Under the pieces are notes generated by a model. The model had not been told where the DNA came from. It did not search any database and saw nothing but the letters and a program-made list of their open reading frames with translations. The position numbers were made by a program, and so were the translations under genes. From positions 868,001 to 932,000 of the forward strand of contig NZ_UFXX01000001.1 of assembly GCF_900447535.1 (NCBI RefSeq): a stretch of 64,000 bases of DNA, written 5' to 3'. This DNA is from Dermacoccus nishinomiyaensis. Lineage in GTDB: Bacteria > Actinomycetota > Actinomycetes > Actinomycetales > Dermatophilaceae. The first letter of the stretch is position 1, and each line of letters starts with the position of its first letter. Positions 32,960-42,613 of this stretch are shown piece by piece.

Positions 32960-33964
32960 ATGACCACCTCACCTGAATCCTCAGTCGGCCTCCACGACGC
33001 CATCACGACCGCTGCCCTGCGCGACGTCCACCCCCGATTGCGCGACTGGTACGACGAACCGACGCTGGCCACGAACATGCGGGCCCACCTCGCCGAAGGT
33101 GCCGAGTGGGTCGGAGACGAGGAGTTCGGCGCCGCCTACCGCGACGGCGTCGCCGTCATCGACGTGCCCGATGCCGTCGACTGGGCCAATCGCCTCCTCA
33201 CCCTGCCCTGCGGTGGCTGGGCCGTCACCGGGATCCGGTTTCGAGGTCGCGACCTCACCAAGCCGTTCGTGGAGATCGCGGCGCACGACGTCGGCGACGC
33301 GTCGTCGGGCGATCACTGGCACGCCATGGCCGACGAGATCGCGCGGGCCTACGCCCCGTTCGCGCCCGGGAGGCTCCAGGTCTTCACGTCGTCGCCGGAC
33401 TCGGCGCGCGTTTCCCTTGAAGCCTTCGGGTTTCAGACAGAGGTGGACACCTACCTCGTGGCCGGTCTCATTCGCGAGTTGCGAGAGCGTCCTCGGAGCA
33501 CGAGGTTCGACGACGTGACCCTCGCGCCCATCTCGGCATCGGCGGCGTCGCGGCTCGCGGAGCGGGTCCACGACGATCTGGCGGAACAGAACCCCGAGAC
33601 GCGTCTGTGGTCCACGCCCCAGACCCCGGAGGAATTCGACGAACACGCCGCGGCGGGAACGCTCTTCGGCATCCACCTCGCCGACCGACTCGTCGGGATC
33701 ATCGCCGCCTTTCGCTGGAACGCCCATGGCATGACGGGATTCACCGTCGCCGAGAACGTCATCGACGCGCCGCACCGCGGCCAAAAGCTCGCCCCCGCTG
33801 CGATGCAGCACCTCTTCGAGATGCTGCCGGCCGCCGACGGCGACGTGCTGTGGGGCACCATCCACCCCGACAACACACCGTCACTGCACAACGCGTTGCG
33901 CGTCGGCCGCGAGATAGTCGGGGCTCACCTATGGCTCACGCCGGCGGGGTGGCCCGGCTGGTGA
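32960..33964 (+). CDS. GNAT family N-acetyltransferase-like protein, two-domain
   Basis: The 334-residue form starts at ATG 32960 (MTTSPESSVGLHD); an in-frame ATG at 32927 adds 11 residues, and neither has a clear ribosome-binding site. The C-terminal half has GNAT features: an acceptor strand FGIHLADRLVGIIAAFRW, the acetyl-CoA region VIDAPHRGQKLAPAAMQHL and HPDNTPSLHNALRVG. The N-terminal half looks like a degenerate GNAT copy. The substrate is unknown. It stands alone and converges on the MFS gene. Confidence 0.8.
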   Translation: MTTSPESSVGLHDAITTAALRDVHPRLRDWYDEPTLATNMRAHLAEGAEWVGDEEFGAAYRDGVAVIDVPDAVDWANRLLTLPCGGWAVTGIRFRGRDLTKPFVEIAAHDVGDASSGDHWHAMADEIARAYAPFAPGRLQVFTSSPDSARVSLEAFGFQTEVDTYLVAGLIRELRERPRSTRFDDVTLAPISASAASRLAERVHDDLAEQNPETRLWSTPQTPEEFDEHAAAGTLFGIHLADRLVGIIAAFRWNAHGMTGFTVAENVIDAPHRGQKLAPAAMQHLFEMLPAADGDVLWGTIHPDNTPSLHNALRVGREIVGAHLWLTPAGWPGW

Positions 33965-33977
33965 CGCCGCCCCGACA

Positions 33978-35198
33978 TCACCCTGCGCTCTCAGCATCGG
34001 GTGCCGGGATGTTGCGTACGGCATCTGAGAACGTCCCAACGGCTGCCGCGAGCAACAACAGGACGGCCACGCCCCCGGCGAGCGCCTCGAAGCCTGCCCA
34101 GTCGAGCACCAGACCGGACAATGCTTGCGCGCTGGAGCTGAACACGAGAGAAGCGAGGCCCGCGGCCGTCAGCACGCGTCCCCGCAGCTCGTCCGGAATG
34201 AGGCCGAGCAGGTAGGGCTGCGCCGCCACAGCGACGGTGGGCACGGGCATGAAGAGAAAGAGTGCGAGACCCACCATCCACCTGAAACTATGCGTGACGG
34301 CGAGAACGCTGGCGATCACCGCCATGGTGAGCATGGCTCCTGCTATGAGTTCACGAGCCGGCCAGCGTCCCATGACCCGGTGGGCGAGCATCCCGCCCAG
34401 CACGAGGCCGATTCCAGCGACGCCGTCCACCACACCCACACGCCAGGCGCCCTGACCCGTTGCCTGCAGGTGCAGGTTGAGCCCGATGGCGAGTGAGATG
34501 ACCGCGCAGTTCCCGATGAGCCCGAGTAGCAGGAGCGTCTGGGCCGCGCGCGAACGACGCAGCCACCCGAACCCTGCGAACAGCGCGGCATGCAGAGGCT
34601 CGGTGGGCCGCTCGCGGTCAAGTGTGCCGAGCCGGCGAGGCAAGCGCGTCGTGAATGCCCACTCCATTGCCGAGAGCACCATGTTGGACACGAACGGCAC
34701 TACGGGCCCGATGCCGTAGAGCACACCACCGAGGGGCGGGCCGAGGGTGGCGATCACCGCGTCCCTCGTCTGCATGCGCGCGACGGCCTCTCCTAATTCA
34801 TCCTCCTCGACGAGGTCAGGCAGAACGGTGTGGCGCACCGAGCCCAGTGCCCCACTGCACGCGCCTTGGATGACGGCCAGCGCTGCGAGCAGCCCGAGAC
34901 TCAGCACGTCGGTGACGATGAAGGCAGCGAGCACGCCGTAGAGGAGCACCTCTACCCCGGCGTCGAGGAGGAGCAGGCTGCGACGGTCAAGGCGATCCGA
35001 GATCAGCCCGCCCGGTAGCACGGTGACGATCTGAGTGGCGGTGCGCAATGCACCCACCAGCGCCGCGGCCCTGACGTCGTGCGTCACGGAGTAGGCGAGG
35101 AGCGTCCACCCAAGCATCGCCAAAGACGTGCCCAGCTGCGACACGGTCTCGCCCGCGAACCACAGGGAAAAAGCAGAGCGACCTTTGGTAATCGTCAT
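33978..35198 (-). CDS. MFS transporter, probable exporter
   Basis: This 406-residue membrane protein has about 12 hydrophobic helices and the MFS motif A LISDRLDRRSLLL between helices 2 and 3. It begins MTITKGRSAFSLWFAGETVSQLG, typical of the enterobactin-exporter/macrolide-efflux type. Its ATG overlaps by four bases the stop of an upstream LanC-like gene, so they are coupled. This suggests export of, or immunity to, a peptide natural product. Codon use is less GC-rich than in the neighbouring ligA and gat genes. Confidence 0.9.
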   Translation of the reverse strand: MTITKGRSAFSLWFAGETVSQLGTSLAMLGWTLLAYSVTHDVRAAALVGALRTATQIVTVLPGGLISDRLDRRSLLLLDAGVEVLLYGVLAAFIVTDVLSLGLLAALAVIQGACSGALGSVRHTVLPDLVEEDELGEAVARMQTRDAVIATLGPPLGGVLYGIGPVVPFVSNMVLSAMEWAFTTRLPRRLGTLDRERPTEPLHAALFAGFGWLRRSRAAQTLLLLGLIGNCAVISLAIGLNLHLQATGQGAWRVGVVDGVAGIGLVLGGMLAHRVMGRWPARELIAGAMLTMAVIASVLAVTHSFRWMVGLALFLFMPVPTVAVAAQPYLLGLIPDELRGRVLTAAGLASLVFSSSAQALSGLVLDWAGFEALAGGVAVLLLLAAAVGTFSDAVRNIPAPDAESAG

Positions 35199-35818
35199 AG
35201 AACAGCTTCCCCGAGGACACTTTTGCAGACATCGATCGACAGTCTTCTCAGCGACAGGTCGAGGGCGCCAAGCCCATGCTCAGCCCCCCATACTCCGCGA
35301 GCCGTATGCGCAGGGGAGGACGTTCCCAAATCCAAGCGGCGGCCCAGCTGCGCGCGGTTGGCGGCGAGCCACGCCTGCGCGCTCGACGCATCGAGAGTTC
35401 TCAGCAAACCCGCCAAGCCGGCGTGCCACCCGAGACTGTGACTGTAAACGGGTCGAGAAAGACGATTTCGGAACATATCCAGACCGTGACTCACGCGGCG
35501 CCCGCCCACCTCAAGAGCTTTGGCGGCAAGAAGGAGGCCAGCAGCTCCCTCGACGAGATGAGGACTGCGCGCATCTGCCTGAGCGATAGATGGGAGTGAG
35601 TCTTGACTCACATTCAACATATTCAAACGACGCGAGACGTGGCGCGTGCAGGCGTCCAAAACATCATTCGTGAGCCGGCCGACGATCGGTGGGTTTGCCG
35701 GAAGTAGAGAGCAGACAATCTTCTCTTCACCCTGAGCCTCGAAACATGTATTTTCCAACCAGAAACCGGCAGCCCCTCGGAACTGCCCCAGTAGTCCCAC
35801 ATGGGCACCCCACCCCAC
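35195..35818 (-). CDS. LanC-like lanthionine synthetase fragment
   Basis: This 207-residue frame starts at GTG 35818. The blocks SPHLVEGAAGLLLAAKAL and YSHSLGWHAGLAGLLRTL resemble the Gly-rich helix turns of the cyclase domain of class III/IV lanthipeptide synthetases. The same frame stays open and protein-like upstream to a TAA at 35897-35899 (SLIWSGGARVVGWG) without a start codon. A second frame from ATG 35951 (MQSIESAPTVDALKGTRV) could join it through a one-base shift near 35880-35899. It is far shorter than a whole LanC or LanKC and lacks recognisable zinc ligands, so it is probably a remnant. It is coupled to the MFS gene. The family call is tentative. Confidence 0.5.
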   Translation of the reverse strand: MGWGAHVGLLGQFRGAAGFWLENTCFEAQGEEKIVCSLLPANPPIVGRLTNDVLDACTRHVSRRLNMLNVSQDSLPSIAQADARSPHLVEGAAGLLLAAKALEVGGRRVSHGLDMFRNRLSRPVYSHSLGWHAGLAGLLRTLDASSAQAWLAANRAQLGRRLDLGTSSPAHTARGVWGAEHGLGALDLSLRRLSIDVCKSVLGEAVL

Positions 35819-35972
35819 GACGCGAGCCCCACCGCTCCAAATCAGTGATCCGACTCGGTCTGGATCAGAAGCGAGCTGATCACTGAGAAACAGGTCTTAC
35901 TCGGGTGCCCTTCAGCGCGTCGACAGTCGGCGCGGACTCGATGGACTGCATTTCAATCGGTTGTATGGTGCT

Positions 35973-36005
35973 CTCCCAGAGTTTACACAATGTCAACTCT
36001 GGGAG
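35973..36005. promoter_or_regulatory. Perfect inverted repeat in a low-GC patch
   Basis: CTCCCAGAGTT (35973-35983) and AACTCTGGGAG (35995-36005) form an 11-bp stem with an 11-base loop, containing TTGACA on the minus strand. It lies just upstream of the LanC-like remnant and could be its operator or a terminator; no U-run follows on either strand. Confidence 0.5.
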
Positions 36006-36340
36006 GCTTGACTTCCTTGAGTATACTCGTAGAACTTTTCAAAGTTCGCTTTATGAGGCAGCCAGTTCTCGCGGTCGGCAGCGAAGCACGCTTCGCTGAT
36101 CGTCGGACCCCCGCCGCGCGAGGCAGACCCCGGCAAGGATGAGTCAACGCTCGACGCCCCCGGTGTCGCACGTGTCGACGATCAGGCGCCTCGCGTTCTG
36201 GAAGGTGCAGCGACGACCAGCGAGTACTCCCCCGGCGACGAGGGTGGATCATGTCCCAACAGCGATCAGCAACCCACCGGGTGATGCCGCACCGGCGGCC
36301 CAGGACGGACCAAACGGCTCGCGGGCAACGGTTGGTATGA
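36006..36340. other. Intergenic stretch without a supported gene
   Basis: The first part (to about 36060) is clearly poorer in GC than the rest of the window. On the minus strand a frame of about 62 codons lacks a stop and reads protein-like near its end (REN-WLPHKANFEKFYEYTQ, ending at a TGA about 35994), but it has no good start or ribosome-binding site. I take it as a possible gene remnant only. Confidence 0.5.
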
Positions 36341-36382
36341 CGAAGGCGCCCGGCCTCCCTGATGGGAAGCCGGGCGCCTTCG
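36341..36382 (-). terminator. Terminator of the etf operon
   Basis: A perfect 14-bp stem, CGAAGGCGCCCGGC (36341-36354) with its complement 36369-36382, and a 14-base loop lie 22 nt past the etfA stop. No U-run. Confidence 0.75.
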
Positions 36383-36403
36383 ACGCGCGAGAGGTGCGTC
36401 AGG

Positions 36404-37360
36404 TCAGTTCTTGGCCTTCGCGACGGCCTCGGTGGCCTGCGGCAGCACGTTGAACAGGTCGCCGACGACGCCGAAGTCGACGAGCTCGAAGATCGGCGCC
36501 TCCTCTTCCTTGTTGACGGCGACGATCGTCTTGGACGTCTGCATACCGGCGCGGTGCTGGATGGCACCGGAGATGCCGGCGGCGACGTACAGCTGCGGCG
36601 AGACCTGCTTGCCCGTCTGGCCGACCTGATTGGTGTGCGGGTACCAGCCAGCGTCGACGGCGGCGCGCGAAGCACCGACAGCCGCACCGAGCGAGTCGGC
36701 GAACGCCTCGACGGGCGAGAAGTCACCGTTCGTGCCGCGACCACCGGAGACGACGATGCGCGCCTCGCTGAGCTCGGGACGACCCGACTTCTGCTTCTCC
36801 TTGCGGTCGGTGATCTGGGCGCTCTTCGCCGCGTCCGAGACGGACACGGTGACGGCGACCGGAGCAGCCTGCGACTGCGACGCCTGCGGCGTCGCCGAGT
36901 TCGGCTTCACCGTGATGATCGACATCGGCGTCGTGGCCTGTGCCTTGAGCGTCCAGGAACCGGCGAACACGGACTGCGTCGTCACCGGCGCACCACCGTC
37001 GCCGGCCTCGACGTTGACGGCGTCCGTCGTCAGACCCGAGTTGGTCTTGACGGCGAGGCGCGCCGCGGCCTCGTTGTTCGTGCCCGACGAGGGCAGCAGG
37101 ACGGCGGCCGGCGAGGCCTGCTCGACGACGGCGGCGAGCGCCTCGGCGAGCGGGGCCGGGTGACCGTCGACCTCGGCGGAGTCGATGACGTAGACCTTCT
37201 CGGCGCCGAACTGCGCCAGACGCGGGCGGGCGGCGTCGACGTTCGAACCGACGAAGACGGCGGACGGCGTGCCGAGGCTGCGCGCGAGCGTCAGCAACTC
37301 AGCGGTGACCTTGCGGACCTGGCCATCGACGTGGTCGACCAGGACGAGAACTTCAGCCAT
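36404..37360 (-). CDS. etfA: Electron transfer flavoprotein alpha subunit
   Basis: This 318-residue FAD subunit accepts electrons from acyl-CoA dehydrogenases. It begins [19 protein letters not shown]. The FAD-binding signature is [17 protein letters not shown], with [19 protein letters not shown] before it. The ATG at 37358-37360 has GAGGAG upstream; the frame is open further but that part is not coding. It follows etfB after 37 nt. Confidence 0.97.
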   Translation of the reverse strand: MAEVLVLVDHVDGQVRKVTAELLTLARSLGTPSAVFVGSNVDAARPRLAQFGAEKVYVIDSAEVDGHPAPLAEALAAVVEQASPAAVLLPSSGTNNEAAARLAVKTNSGLTTDAVNVEAGDGGAPVTTQSVFAGSWTLKAQATTPMSIITVKPNSATPQASQSQAAPVAVTVSVSDAAKSAQITDRKEKQKSGRPELSEARIVVSGGRGTNGDFSPVEAFADSLGAAVGASRAAVDAGWYPHTNQVGQTGKQVSPQLYVAAGISGAIQHRAGMQTSKTIVAVNKEEEAPIFELVDFGVVGDLFNVLPQATEAVAKAKN

Positions 37361-37397
37361 GGTGTGTTTCTCCTCAGTCAGAAAGTGTCGGTGGCGA

Positions 37398-38177
37398 TCA
37401 GATGAGCTTGGCGCCGGAGAGGAACTCGACGAGCTTCGTGCCGCCGTCGCCCTCGTCCGTGACGATCTCGCCCTGCTCGCGCGGGGGGCGCTTCGTCGTG
37501 TCGAGCACCTTGGTGGCCGCGGCGTCGAGACCGACCTGGCCGGCGTCGACACCGAGGTCGGCGAGGCTCATCTCCTCGACCGGCTTCTTCTTGGCCGCCA
37601 TGATGCCCTTGAAGGACGGGTAGCGCGGCTCGTTGATCTGGTCGGTCACCGACACGACGGCCGGCAGCGACGCGACGACCGTCTCGGACGCGACGTCGGA
37701 GTCACGACGACCCGTCGCCTGAGCGCCGGAGACCTCGAGGGTCGAGACCTGCGTGAGCTGCGGCAGGCCGAGGCGCTCGGCGACCATGGCCGGGATGACA
37801 CTCATGCCGCCGTCGGTCGAGGCGAGACCGAACATCACGATGTCGGGCTGGCCGACCTTCTTGACGGCCTCGGCGATGACGAGCGACGTCGCGAGGGCGT
37901 CGGAGCCGGCGATGGCGTCGTCGCTGATGTGGATGCCCTTGTCGGCGCCCATCTGCAGCGCCTTCTTGACTGCTTCGGCTGCGTCGGCGGGGCCGACGGT
38001 CAGCGCCGTCACCTCGCCGCCTTCGGACTCGACGATCTTGAGTGCTTCTTCGACCGCGTACTCGTCGAGCTCCGACAGGAGGCCGTCGACGTTCTCGCGG
38101 TCGGTGGTGTTGTCCTCGGAGAAGCCGCGCTCGCCCTGGGCGTCGGGCACGTGCTTGACACAGACGACGATGTTCAT
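37398..38177 (-). CDS. etfB: Electron transfer flavoprotein beta subunit
   Basis: This 259-residue subunit begins [16 protein letters not shown]. It contains the AMP-binding region [26 protein letters not shown] (in part) and the recognition loop [17 protein letters not shown] that docks on partner dehydrogenases. It is first in etfBA and lies 43 nt downstream of a perfect palindrome. Confidence 0.97.
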   Translation of the reverse strand: MNIVVCVKHVPDAQGERGFSEDNTTDRENVDGLLSELDEYAVEEALKIVESEGGEVTALTVGPADAAEAVKKALQMGADKGIHISDDAIAGSDALATSLVIAEAVKKVGQPDIVMFGLASTDGGMSVIPAMVAERLGLPQLTQVSTLEVSGAQATGRRDSDVASETVVASLPAVVSVTDQINEPRYPSFKGIMAAKKKPVEEMSLADLGVDAGQVGLDAAATKVLDTTKRPPREQGEIVTDEGDGGTKLVEFLSGAKLI

Positions 38178-38220
38178 GCGTCTACCGTCCTTTTCGTAGG
38201 AGCTTGTCCGTCCGAGATTA

Positions 38221-38238
38221 CGTTACCCGTCGGTAACG
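38221..38238. promoter_or_regulatory. Palindromic operator upstream of etfBA
   Basis: CGTTACC-CGTC-GGTAACG is a perfect 7-bp inverted repeat with a four-base spacer, 43 nt upstream of the etfB start. The TTACC/GGTAA core resembles operators of TetR-family regulators of acyl-CoA metabolism. The regulator is not in this window. Confidence 0.6.
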
Positions 38239-38282
38239 TCGGCGTCGAGCCCTCGCACGGATCGTGGATGTGAGGAAGTGAA

Positions 38283-38810
38283 TCAGCCGTGCGTCAGCTT
38301 GACGACGAGCAGACCGATCAACGTCAGCGCGACGATGATCCAGGGCAGCAGACGGTTGACGAGAGTCGAGGCGGCACCCGTCTCCCCCTGTGTGAAGTCG
38401 GCCTTGCGGCCGAGGAGCGCGTCGACGATCGCGGCCGCGATCGCGATGACGAGGCCGACGACGAACCAGATCGTGGGGTTCGCGCCCCACACCTTGTCGA
38501 CGTCGCGCACCATGCCGGTCCAGCCCAGCAGGGCGAAGAACATGCCGACGAGCCCGGCCAGGGCCAGCACGATGGCGCGCGTGCGCGCCTGGCCCGCCTC
38601 GCGGGCGGTCAAGGGCGATGACACGGGGTAGTCCTTTCCGTAGGCGACGGGATCTCCGAAGATCTCGCGTGCCGTCTTGTTCTGGCGGATGCAGGCGTCG
38701 TCGACGTCGCCGAGGGCGTCGTCACGCTGCGCGGGGGTCGCGCCCCGATCGGCGAGAGCCGCGAGGAACGGCTCCTGCCAATCGGGTTCGACCTTCCACT
38801 GCTTGATCAT
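38283..38810 (-). CDS. Membrane protein of unknown function
   Basis: This 175-residue protein has a soluble N-terminal 70 residues (WQEPFLAALADRGATPAQRDDAL) resembling the N-terminal helices of DUF1048/DUF1700-type proteins. Three or four hydrophobic helices follow (IVLALAGLVGMFFALLGW, IWFVVGLVIAIAAAIVDAL, LLPWIIVALTLIGLLVV). It lies 2 nt downstream of the enoyl-CoA hydratase gene and is probably co-transcribed. Function unknown. Confidence 0.85.
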   Translation of the reverse strand: MIKQWKVEPDWQEPFLAALADRGATPAQRDDALGDVDDACIRQNKTAREIFGDPVAYGKDYPVSSPLTAREAGQARTRAIVLALAGLVGMFFALLGWTGMVRDVDKVWGANPTIWFVVGLVIAIAAAIVDALLGRKADFTQGETGAASTLVNRLLPWIIVALTLIGLLVVKLTHG

Positions 38811-38812
38811 GC

Positions 38813-39610
38813 TCAGCGGCCTTCGAACTGCGCCTTGCCCGGCCCCTGCTCGACGAACGAACGCATGCCGATCTCGCGGTCCTTCGTGGCGAACAGGCCG
38901 GTGAACAGCTGCGACTCGATGGCGAGCCCCGTCGCGAGGTCGCCGTCGAGGCCACGGTTGATGGCCTCCTTCGCGGCGCGCAGGGCGACACGCGGGCCGT
39001 TGACGAACGGCTTGACCTTCGCGAGCGCCGCCTCGTACGTCGTGCCGGGCTCGACGAGTTCGTCGACGAGACCGATCTCCAGCGCCTCGTCAGCCTTGAC
39101 GAAGCGACCGGAGAAGACGATGTCCTTCGCCTTCGACGGCCCGACGAGACGAGCGAGCCGCTGCGTGCCGCCCGCACCCGGGATGACGCCGAGCAGAATC
39201 TCGGGCTGGCCGAGCGTCGCGTCGTTCGCGGCGATGCGGAAGTCCGCCGTCATGGCGAGTTCGCAGCCGCCGCCGAGGGCGTACCCCTCGATGGCGGCGA
39301 CCGTCGGGAACGGCAGCTCGGCGAGCGCGCGGAACGCGTTCTGCAGCTTCGTGCCACGTTCGACCATGTCGACGTAGTCGAGCTGCTGCATCTCCTTGAT
39401 GTCGGCGCCAGCCGCGAACACCTTGTCTCCACCGGTGATGATGGCGGCGCGCACGTCGGCGTCGTCGAGCAGGTCGGCCGCGACACGCGCGAGCGAATCC
39501 TGGATCTCCGCGTCGAGCGGGTTCATCTTGGGTCGATCGATGCGGATGGTGGCGACACCGTCCGTCACATCCAGCTTGACCCACTGGCCGTAGGCGACCT
39601 GCTCAGCCAT
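38813..39610 (-). CDS. Enoyl-CoA hydratase/isomerase
   Basis: This 265-residue crotonase-fold enzyme hydrates 2-enoyl-CoA in fatty-acid breakdown. Oxyanion-hole motifs are FAAGADIKEM and GYALGGGCELAM; a catalytic Glu is in QPEILLGVIPGAGGTQRL. The proximity to etfBA suits a beta-oxidation role. It follows the YbjN gene by 3 nt. Confidence 0.95.
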   Translation of the reverse strand: MAEQVAYGQWVKLDVTDGVATIRIDRPKMNPLDAEIQDSLARVAADLLDDADVRAAIITGGDKVFAAGADIKEMQQLDYVDMVERGTKLQNAFRALAELPFPTVAAIEGYALGGGCELAMTADFRIAANDATLGQPEILLGVIPGAGGTQRLARLVGPSKAKDIVFSGRFVKADEALEIGLVDELVEPGTTYEAALAKVKPFVNGPRVALRAAKEAINRGLDGDLATGLAIESQLFTGLFATKDREIGMRSFVEQGPGKAQFEGR

Positions 39611-39613
39611 GGC

Positions 39614-40159
39614 TCAGGCCTGCCCGCCGGCGGGCGCGTCACCCTCGCCGGGCTGCGCGAACGCGGGGACGCCGCCCTCGGCCGCGTGCGGGCCGTCGGA
39701 GCTGGCGCTCTGGTGCCACAACTGCGTCGCCTGCAGGATCATCTGCGTCGTCGACGGCAGCACCATCTCGAGGTCGAGATCCGGCGTCACGAGGTGCTCA
39801 CCGGAGACGACGACCATGTCGCGCGCGATGCCGACCTTGACGATGTTGAGGCTGAGGGTGACGTCGTTGGCCGCGTTGAGGCGCTTGGTCAGGTCGGACG
39901 TGATGTCGTCCGTGATCTGCCACTGACCGAACAGGCGAATCAGAGCGATCTCACCCTCCATGACGCGCACGAAGAGGTTCTGGTCCTCGACGGAGTACAT
40001 GATGTCGCCGTCGGAGTCGATCTGCGGGTTGAAACCGAAACCGCCGAGGATGCCGACGATCTTGTCCGTGAGGGAGGCCGCGCCGGAGGTGTCGCCGGCG
40101 CCCGTGCCGGGCGCCGGAGCGGGCTGGCCGAAGTTGGGCAGAGCTGTGGGATCAGTCAT
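39614..40159 (-). CDS. YbjN domain protein
   Basis: This 181-residue soluble protein begins MTDPTALPNFGQPAPAPG, with a disordered Pro/Gly-rich lead and a similar Ala/Gly/Pro tail. The central part (SLTDKIVGILGGFGFNPQID ... DITSDLTKRLNAANDVT) has the YbjN fold related to type III secretion chaperones. Actinobacterial YbjN proteins are widespread; the role is unclear. It is first of a three-gene run with the hydratase and membrane protein, divergent from glgX with 33 nt between. Confidence 0.85.
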   Translation of the reverse strand: MTDPTALPNFGQPAPAPGTGAGDTSGAASLTDKIVGILGGFGFNPQIDSDGDIMYSVEDQNLFVRVMEGEIALIRLFGQWQITDDITSDLTKRLNAANDVTLSLNIVKVGIARDMVVVSGEHLVTPDLDLEMVLPSTTQMILQATQLWHQSASSDGPHAAEGGVPAFAQPGEGDAPAGGQA

Positions 40160-40179
40160 GTGGCCAACCTACCGACTCT

Positions 40180-40185
40180 TATCCT
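40180..40185 (+). promoter_or_regulatory. Probable -10 box of a leaderless glgX transcript
   Basis: TATCCT ends seven bases before the glgX ATG (40193). With no ribosome-binding site and only 33 nt to the divergent ybjN start, transcription starting at the ATG itself is the simplest reading. No clear -35 box. Confidence 0.5.
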
Positions 40186-40192
40186 GGTTCGC

Positions 40193-42427
40193 ATGGCCGA
40201 CCCGCAACGAGTCTTCGTCCGCACCCCTCGTCCGGGCGTCACGCTCGAGCGGGACGGCGCGATCTTCTGCGTCGTCGCGGCCCACGCGAGCGCAGTCGAA
40301 CTGTGCCTGTTCGGCACGCAGGATGCCCCGGCGGGCGAGTCGCGCGTTTCGATGATGCGCCTCGACGGCGGCCATTGGGCGGCGTTCGTTCCGGCGGCCG
40401 GCCCCGGGACGACGTACGGGTACCGCGCGCACGGAGCGTGGGCGCCCGCGGCGGGCCTGCGTCACAACCCCGCGAAGCTGCTGCTCGACCCGTATGCGGG
40501 CGCCGTCAGCGCCGAGATGACGTGGCGGCCCGAAGTGTTTGGGCACGTCGTCGACGACGCGTTCGCGGGCGACGCCCGGGTGCGGGATGACCGCGATTCC
40601 GCGCCGTTCGTGCCGCGCGGCGTCGTCGTGAGCCACGATTTCGACTGGGGCGGCGACGCCCGCCCCCAGGTGCGTGACGCCGACCGCGTCATCTACGAGG
40701 CGCACGTCAAGGGTCTGACGGTGCAGCATCCCGACGTCCCCGAAGAACTGCGCGGCACCTACGCGGGGCTCGCGCACGCGTCGATGACGACGTACCTGCG
40801 CGATCTCGGCGTGACGAGCGTCGAACTGCTGCCGGTGCATGCGTTCGTCGACGAACCGCACCTGGTGAAGCTCGGGCTCAGCAACTACTGGGGTTACAAC
40901 ACGCTCGGTTTCTTCGCGCCGCACGCGGCGTATGCCCATGCGAGTGATGCGCAGGGGGTCGTCGACGAGGTCAAGTCGATGGTGAGGTCGCTGCACGCGG
41001 CGGGGCTCGAGGTCATCCTCGACGTCGTCTACAACCACACGTGCGAGCAGGGCGGCCACGAGGGCGCGATGTTGTCACTGCGCGGGCTCGACAATGCGAC
41101 CGCCTACCGTCTCGGCGAGCACGGCGAGGACATCGACGTGACCGGCTGCGGCAACACCCTCGACGTGCGCGAACCCGCCGTCATGCGCCTCGTGCTCGAT
41201 TCCCTGCGGCACTGGGTGAGCGAGTATCACGTCGACGGTTTTCGCTTCGACCTCGCCGTCGCACTCGGGCGGGCGCCCGGTGATGACTTCGACCCCCGGG
41301 CGGCGCTGCTCATGGCGATGCAGGCAGACCCGGTGCTGTCGCAGGTGACGCTGATCGCCGAGCCGTGGGACATCGGCCTCCACGGGTGGCGAACAGGGCA
41401 GTTTCCCGCCGGCTTCGCCGAGTGGAACGACCGGTTCCGCAACACGGTGCGTGACTTCTGGCTCGCCGACCTTGCGGCGGCATCACGAGGCGACGGTGGC
41501 GGCGGGCAGCACCCCGGCGGCGGGGTGGCGGATCTCGCGACGCGTTTGACCGGGTCGCAGGACCTGGTCGGCGGCCCGCTGCGCCGGCCGCAGGCGTCGA
41601 TCAACTACGTCACGGCGCACGACGGTTTCACGCTCGCCGACCTGACGGCCTACGAGACGAAGCACAACGAGGCCAACGGGGAAGACAACCGCGACGGCAC
41701 GAGTGACAACCGGTCGTGGAATCACGGTGTCGAGGGTTGGCCGAGTGACGCGGTCGACGAGTCGGGTGGTGAGCCGACGTCAGACGCCGCTGCCGGGAGC
41801 GTCTCGGGTGGTGCGGGCGATGTGGCAGCGGATCTCGCAGCCCGACGACTGCGCTCGATGCGCAACATGCTCGGCACGTTGCTGCTGTCGGCCGGCGTGC
41901 CGATGCTGACCGCAGGCGACGAGTTCGCTCGAACGCAGCATGGCAACAACAACGCCTATTGCCAGGATTCGCCGATCGGCTGGGTCGACTGGAATCACTC
42001 CCCGGCCCAGCGTGATCTGCTCGCGACGACGCGGCACCTGCTCGCCCTACGGCGCCGCTTCGGCGTGCTGCGCCATCCCGATTTCTATCCCGGCTCCCGC
42101 GCCGTGGCGGGTGAGCCTGACGTGCGCTGGTTCTCCGCGGCCGGGGTCGGGCTGAGTGACGCCGAGTGGACGTCCCCCTCGACGCGGACGCTGCAGGCCT
42201 TGTTCGACGCCAGCAGCACTGACGACGAGTCGGTGCTGCTCGTCCTGCACGGGGCGCTCGACGCTGCATCGGTGACGTTGCCGCCGTCACCGCACGGGGG
42301 CGGCTGGAGCGTCGTGTGGGATTCGGCGCAGCCGGCGCCGCTGTCAGGGGGCCGGTTCGTCGCGAGCGGTGACACGTGCGCCGTCGACGGCCCGTCGATG
42401 CTCGTGCTCACGCCGTCGCGCGGCTGA
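40193..42427 (+). CDS. glgX: Glycogen debranching enzyme (GlgX/TreX type)
   Basis: This 744-residue GH13 isoamylase has an N-terminal CBM48 (about 1-130). The catalytic barrel has [11 protein letters not shown], the nucleophile Asp in [15 protein letters not shown], the acid Glu in LIAEPWDIG and the third Asp in [13 protein letters not shown] Ser/Gly-rich insertion of about 30 residues ([17 protein letters not shown] onward) breaks the barrel before the helix of the conserved RNHG-type block. It removes alpha-1,6 branches of glycogen or glucan. It heads the glucan region. Confidence 0.95.
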   Translation: MADPQRVFVRTPRPGVTLERDGAIFCVVAAHASAVELCLFGTQDAPAGESRVSMMRLDGGHWAAFVPAAGPGTTYGYRAHGAWAPAAGLRHNPAKLLLDPYAGAVSAEMTWRPEVFGHVVDDAFAGDARVRDDRDSAPFVPRGVVVSHDFDWGGDARPQVRDADRVIYEAHVKGLTVQHPDVPEELRGTYAGLAHASMTTYLRDLGVTSVELLPVHAFVDEPHLVKLGLSNYWGYNTLGFFAPHAAYAHASDAQGVVDEVKSMVRSLHAAGLEVILDVVYNHTCEQGGHEGAMLSLRGLDNATAYRLGEHGEDIDVTGCGNTLDVREPAVMRLVLDSLRHWVSEYHVDGFRFDLAVALGRAPGDDFDPRAALLMAMQADPVLSQVTLIAEPWDIGLHGWRTGQFPAGFAEWNDRFRNTVRDFWLADLAAASRGDGGGGQHPGGGVADLATRLTGSQDLVGGPLRRPQASINYVTAHDGFTLADLTAYETKHNEANGEDNRDGTSDNRSWNHGVEGWPSDAVDESGGEPTSDAAAGSVSGGAGDVAADLAARRLRSMRNMLGTLLLSAGVPMLTAGDEFARTQHGNNNAYCQDSPIGWVDWNHSPAQRDLLATTRHLLALRRRFGVLRHPDFYPGSRAVAGEPDVRWFSAAGVGLSDAEWTSPSTRTLQALFDASSTDDESVLLVLHGALDAASVTLPPSPHGGGWSVVWDSAQPAPLSGGRFVASGDTCAVDGPSMLVLTPSRG

Positions 42428-42613
42428 GCTCCCGGAAAGGGTCGAGGAGAAACGCGCTCCAAGAAGCGCGAATCTCCACAACCCCTACCTGTCGTCACGA
42501 CGACGCCAGCCACAGCCGCTGCACGACGCAACGAGCAACAAGTGATTCGGCTGCGGGCGCTCGTCCGTCACGGAACGCGACCGCGGACGCAGCGTGACCG
42601 GGATGGCGCAGGT

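Noticed and set aside
35880-35951. 23-residue peptide (MQSIESAPTVDALKGTRV...) as a RiPP precursor
   Set aside because: It has no ribosome-binding site and no Cys and only two Ser/Thr-type residues in a plausible core. Its sequence joins better to the LanC-like frame through a one-base shift.
35905-36099. Plus-strand 64-codon frame across the low-GC patch
   Set aside because: It starts at a GTG without ribosome-binding site and crosses the inverted repeat at 35973-36005; nothing supports translation.
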